This document shows, one piece after another, positions 7,381-8,658 of a stretch of DNA of 8,658 nt. The DNA lies in contig JAHFTU010000050.1 in assembly GCA_023269295.1 (NCBI GenBank), positions 1 through 8,658 on the forward strand, given 5' to 3'. Made by a program: the position numbers and the translations under genes. Below the pieces are notes generated by a model. The model made no database searches, was not told the DNA's origin, and saw only the letters and a program-made list of their open reading frames with translations. This DNA comes from Candidatus Woesearchaeota archaeon (GTDB lineage Archaea; Nanobdellota; Nanobdellia; Woesearchaeales; UBA10216). Positions within the stretch are counted from its first letter, which is position 1. Every line of letters starts with the position of its first letter.

Positions 7381-7702
7381 GCCTGCCCAGAACTTGTAAC
7401 CCGCATCTGTAGAAGCTTCCTGTAAGATGAGTCATAATTGCAAAGATAAAAATAAAAAAGCAGAACCCGGTAAATGCTTGGTCGCCAGACTTGAACAAGT
7501 CAGATGAGCTGATATTTAATACTTTCGGCAAGAAGCAAGGTTGCAATTGTTTTCTTTCGCGTTTATTGAAAAATTTTCAAAAAATGTCTGATCTAGCGTG
7601 ATTATTTAATGTAAAGTCTGGAAGATTTCAACTCTGGCGTATAATTTTCAATAAAACCGCCGCAAGGCATATGAAGATTTGAATGTGTCAGGTTAGTGGG
7701 CT
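7381..7702. other. Non-coding stretch between surface-protein gene and tRNA
   Basis: I see no convincing protein gene here. The stretch is AT-rich in its middle and contains the tRNA-like relic at 7460-7491, the inverted repeat GACTTG-AA-CAAGTC (7488-7501), a TATA-like GATATTTAATA (7511-7521), the palindrome TTGAAAA-A-TTTTCAA (7566-7580) and a second AT-rich element TATAATTTT (7640-7648). The nearest element at promoter distance for the tRNA is only a weak CATATG (7669-7674). The palindrome may be a protein-binding site or part of a terminator; nothing in the sequence decides which. Confidence 0.5.
7460..7491 (+). pseudogene. tRNA-like relic with D-arm and variable-arm sequence, anticodon arm absent
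   Basis: Bases 7460-7477 (GCAGAACCCGGTAAATGC) match the D-arm of the tRNA at 7712-7729 in 15 of 18 positions. After only two bases, 7480-7491 (GGTCGCCAGACT) match 7752-7763 of its variable arm in 12 of 12. The two blocks are collinear, but the 22 bases of the tRNA between them, including the whole anticodon arm, are missing. No acceptor or T-arm is found on either side. I infer a partial duplication with deletion. A functional tRNA-mimic RNA cannot be excluded. Confidence 0.6.
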
Positions 7703-7887
7703 GCCGCGGTGGCAGAACCTGGTGATTGCGCCAGTCTAATAAACTGGTGAGGGTCGCCAGACTCTCATGCGGGTTCAAAATGACCCTTTTAGCGAAAATG
7801 TCACCGGAGAGGTGACATTCTTCGTCTCTCAGACGAAGAAAGGTTCAATCCAAAAACTAAAGGAGCATGGAGATCCCGCCCGCGGCG
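7703..7887 (+). tRNA. Class II tRNA with T-loop intron; apparent anticodon AAU (identity uncertain, Ile by code, Ser-like G73)
   Basis: All arms can be drawn. Acceptor GCCGCGG (7703-7709) pairs fully with CCGCGGC (7880-7886), and position 73 is G (7887). U8 and G9 precede the D-stem GCA/TGC (7712-7714, 7727-7729), whose loop has A14, G18G19 and A21. Anticodon stem CCAGT/ACTGG (7731-7735, 7743-7747) encloses CTAATAA, which puts A-A-T at 34-36 (7738-7740). The variable arm is an 8-bp hairpin, TGAGGGTC-GCCA-GACTCTCA (7748-7767), followed by T48. The T-stem is GCGGG (7769-7773) with CCCGC (7875-7879), split by an intron. After removal the T-loop is TTCAAAT, the normal consensus, and the mature tRNA is 91 bases. 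A long variable arm means Leu, Ser or similar; G73 fits archaeal tRNA-Ser; AAU would read Ile codon AUU. CCA is not encoded. Confidence 0.85.
7780..7873 (+). other. Archaeal bulge-helix-bulge intron in the T-loop (position 59/60) of the tRNA
   Basis: The junction forms a full BHB motif. The outer helix is the T-stem GCGGG/CCCGC. The central 4-bp helix is TTCA (7774-7777) with TGGA (7868-7871, one G-U pair). The 3-base bulges are AAA (7778-7780) and GAT (7872-7874). An inner helix starts with TG/CA and continues, after two mismatches, with CCTTTTAG (7785-7792) and CTAAAGG (7857-7863). Cutting inside the bulges restores TTCAAAT exactly. The splice point is ambiguous by one base (7779/7780 with 7873/7874, or one base earlier on each side), with the same product. 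The intron body folds into two strong hairpins, 7797-7819 and 7818-7840. No homing endonuclease is encoded. T-loop introns at 59/60 are known from some archaea, mainly Thermoproteales. Confidence 0.85.
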
Positions 7888-7892
7888 CCCTA

Positions 7893-7899
7893 TTTTTTT
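7893..7899 (+). terminator. T7 terminator after the tRNA
   Basis: Seven T residues lie six bases after the tRNA discriminator. The tRNA leader GGGC (7698-7701) can pair with GCCC (7887-7890), extending the acceptor helix of the precursor right up to this tract. This is a typical oligo-T stop for an archaeal tRNA transcript. Confidence 0.65.
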
Positions 7900-7910
7900 G
7901 TTAAGCAAGG

Positions 7911-7918
7911 TTTTTAAA
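7911..7918 (+). promoter_or_regulatory. TATA-like box of the Dph2-like gene
   Basis: TTTTTAAA, preceded by the purine-rich AGCAAGG, is centred 27-28 bases before the ATG at 7942. This favours that ATG over the in-frame ATG at 7948 and implies a leaderless transcript separate from the tRNA. Confidence 0.65.
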
Positions 7919-7941
7919 GCTACAGCAACTGCCAGAAAGCT

Positions 7942-8646
7942 ATGAGCATGAGGATGTTTTTCATCGAAACAAAAGCCAGGGTCAACGTGGAATTCCCGGC
8001 TAAGCTGCTCAGCAAGCTGCCGAAAAGGCTGTGCCTCGCAGCAAGCGTGCAGTTCTCGCACCAGCTGCCGCAGCTGCAGCATTTTTTAGAGGGGCACGGC
8101 AAGGAAGCATCGCTGCTGAAAGCAAGGCACTCAAAGCACGTTGGCCAGATTCTGGGCTGCGGCTACAGCAAGATGGAATTTGACGCTGCGAACACAGACG
8201 CTTTCCTATATGTTGGAGATGGCATGTTTCACCCGGAGGCGCTGCTGCTCGGGTCTGATAAAGATGTTTACTGCTTTGACCCTTTCAGCAAGGAGTTCAA
8301 GAAGCTCGGAAGGGAGTGGGCTGAGAAAATTAGGAAAAAAGAAAAGGGAGCGCTGCTCACGTTTTTGAATTCAGACAAAATCGGAGTTGTTGTCACCGTG
8401 AAGCCGGGCCAGCTCGGCGTGCAAGTTACGCTGAAAGAGATTTTTGCGCTGCCGCAGAAATTTCCTGACAAGAAATTCCACTACCTTGTCTGCGACACGA
8501 TTGACTTCACGCAGCTGCGGAACTTCCCATTTGTCCAGTGCTTCATCAACACGGCCTGCAACAGGATGGTTGACGACTACGACAAGTTCCCGAAGCCGGT
8601 AATTAACATTGAAGAAGTGCTGAAGGTTGCAGAAAAGCAGCTATAA
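7942..8646 (+). CDS. dph2: Short Dph2-like diphthamide synthesis protein lacking the first cysteine domain
   Basis: A 234-residue relative of Dph2, 2-(3-amino-3-carboxypropyl)histidine synthase. In archaea this enzyme uses S-adenosylmethionine and a [4Fe-4S] cluster to modify a histidine of elongation factor 2, the first step of diphthamide synthesis. Matching motifs: LCLAASVQFSHQLPQLQHFL (30-49), GQILGC (68-73, the usual second cluster Cys at 73), DAFLYVGDGMFHPEALLL (86-103, the common GDGxFHP motif) and FINTACNRMVDD (201-212, third cluster Cys at 206, with Asn where Pro is usual). Archaeal Dph2 is normally around 340 residues with three cluster cysteines. The N-terminal domain carrying the first is absent: only about 30 residues precede the second-domain motif. 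Cys31, Cys111, Cys184 or Cys200 might substitute, or a partner protein could supply the ligand. The TATA box at 7911 supports this start, so the gene is not simply cut at its 5' end. Confidence 0.8.
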   Translation: MSMRMFFIETKARVNVEFPAKLLSKLPKRLCLAASVQFSHQLPQLQHFLEGHGKEASLLKARHSKHVGQILGCGYSKMEFDAANTDAFLYVGDGMFHPEALLLGSDKDVYCFDPFSKEFKKLGREWAEKIRKKEKGALLTFLNSDKIGVVVTVKPGQLGVQVTLKEIFALPQKFPDKKFHYLVCDTIDFTQLRNFPFVQCFINTACNRMVDDYDKFPKPVINIEEVLKVAEKQL

Positions 8647-8658
8647 TAGGCAGCGGCG

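Noticed and set aside
7310..7546. 78-residue minus-strand open frame with a hydrophobic stretch
   Set aside because: It overlaps the end of the large surface-protein gene, its terminator and the tRNA relic, lacks a TATA box at the expected distance and shows no recognisable motif.
7735..7743. Reading the anticodon as CTA (suppressor) or TAA (Leu) instead of AAT
   Set aside because: The five-pair stem CCAGT/ACTGG leaves exactly seven loop bases with T at 33, which centres AAT; other readings need a 9-base loop or lose U33.
7842..7851. GGTTCAATCC inside the intron as the true T-arm of the tRNA
   Set aside because: No matching 5-bp stem surrounds it, whereas GCGGG/CCCGC with the BHB junction gives a perfect T-arm adjacent to the acceptor strand.
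1..8658. CRISPR array, insertion sequence or prophage genes
   Set aside because: No regularly spaced short repeats, transposase motifs or phage structural genes were seen; the repeats present are coding repeats.

Overview
The window looks archaeal. The four protein genes with a visible 5' end carry an AT-rich TATA-like box centred about 26-27 bases before the start codon and no Shine-Dalgarno spacing, which is the layout of leaderless archaeal transcripts. A diphthamide-synthesis (Dph2) protein is encoded, and a tRNA gene is interrupted by an intron that folds into a proper archaeal bulge-helix-bulge splice site. The short, domain-reduced Dph2 and the Cys-rich secreted proteins would suit a small-genome (DPANN-like) lineage, but that placement is inference.

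Layout. Bases 1-1005 (+) hold the 3' part of a secreted, disulfide-rich surface protein that is split by a frameshift near base 638. Bases 1048-1539 (-) encode a small predicted lipoprotein of unknown function. Bases 1594-1707 (+) are an orphan fragment matching the start of the mature part of the large surface protein, squeezed between two minus-strand genes. Bases 1690-3054 (-) encode a membrane-anchored zinc metallopeptidase of the HExxH...E (gluzincin) type. A 113-base divergent promoter region separates it from a 1400-residue secreted protein (3168-7370, +). That protein is built from Cys-rich repeats, three MopE-like metal-binding repeats, a beta-propeller-like middle, a DxNxDG calcium-type loop and two carboxypeptidase-regulatory-like beta-sandwiches.

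Bases 7371-7702 have no convincing protein gene. They hold a T-rich terminator and a tRNA-like relic (7460-7491) that keeps the D-arm and variable-arm sequence of the downstream tRNA but lacks the anticodon arm. Bases 7703-7887 are a class II (long variable arm) tRNA with a 94-base intron in the T-loop. Its anticodon loop reads AAU, an odd combination with a class II body and G at position 73. A T7 tract follows, then a short Dph2-like gene (7942-8646).

Working together. The two Cys-rich proteins, the orphan fragment, the lipoprotein and the anchored peptidase form a cell-surface locus with signs of duplication and decay. The tRNA and Dph2 genes form a separate translation-related block. The most unusual material is the intron-bearing tRNA with its paradoxical identity, the nearby tRNA relic, and the Dph2 protein lacking the domain that carries the first cluster cysteine.
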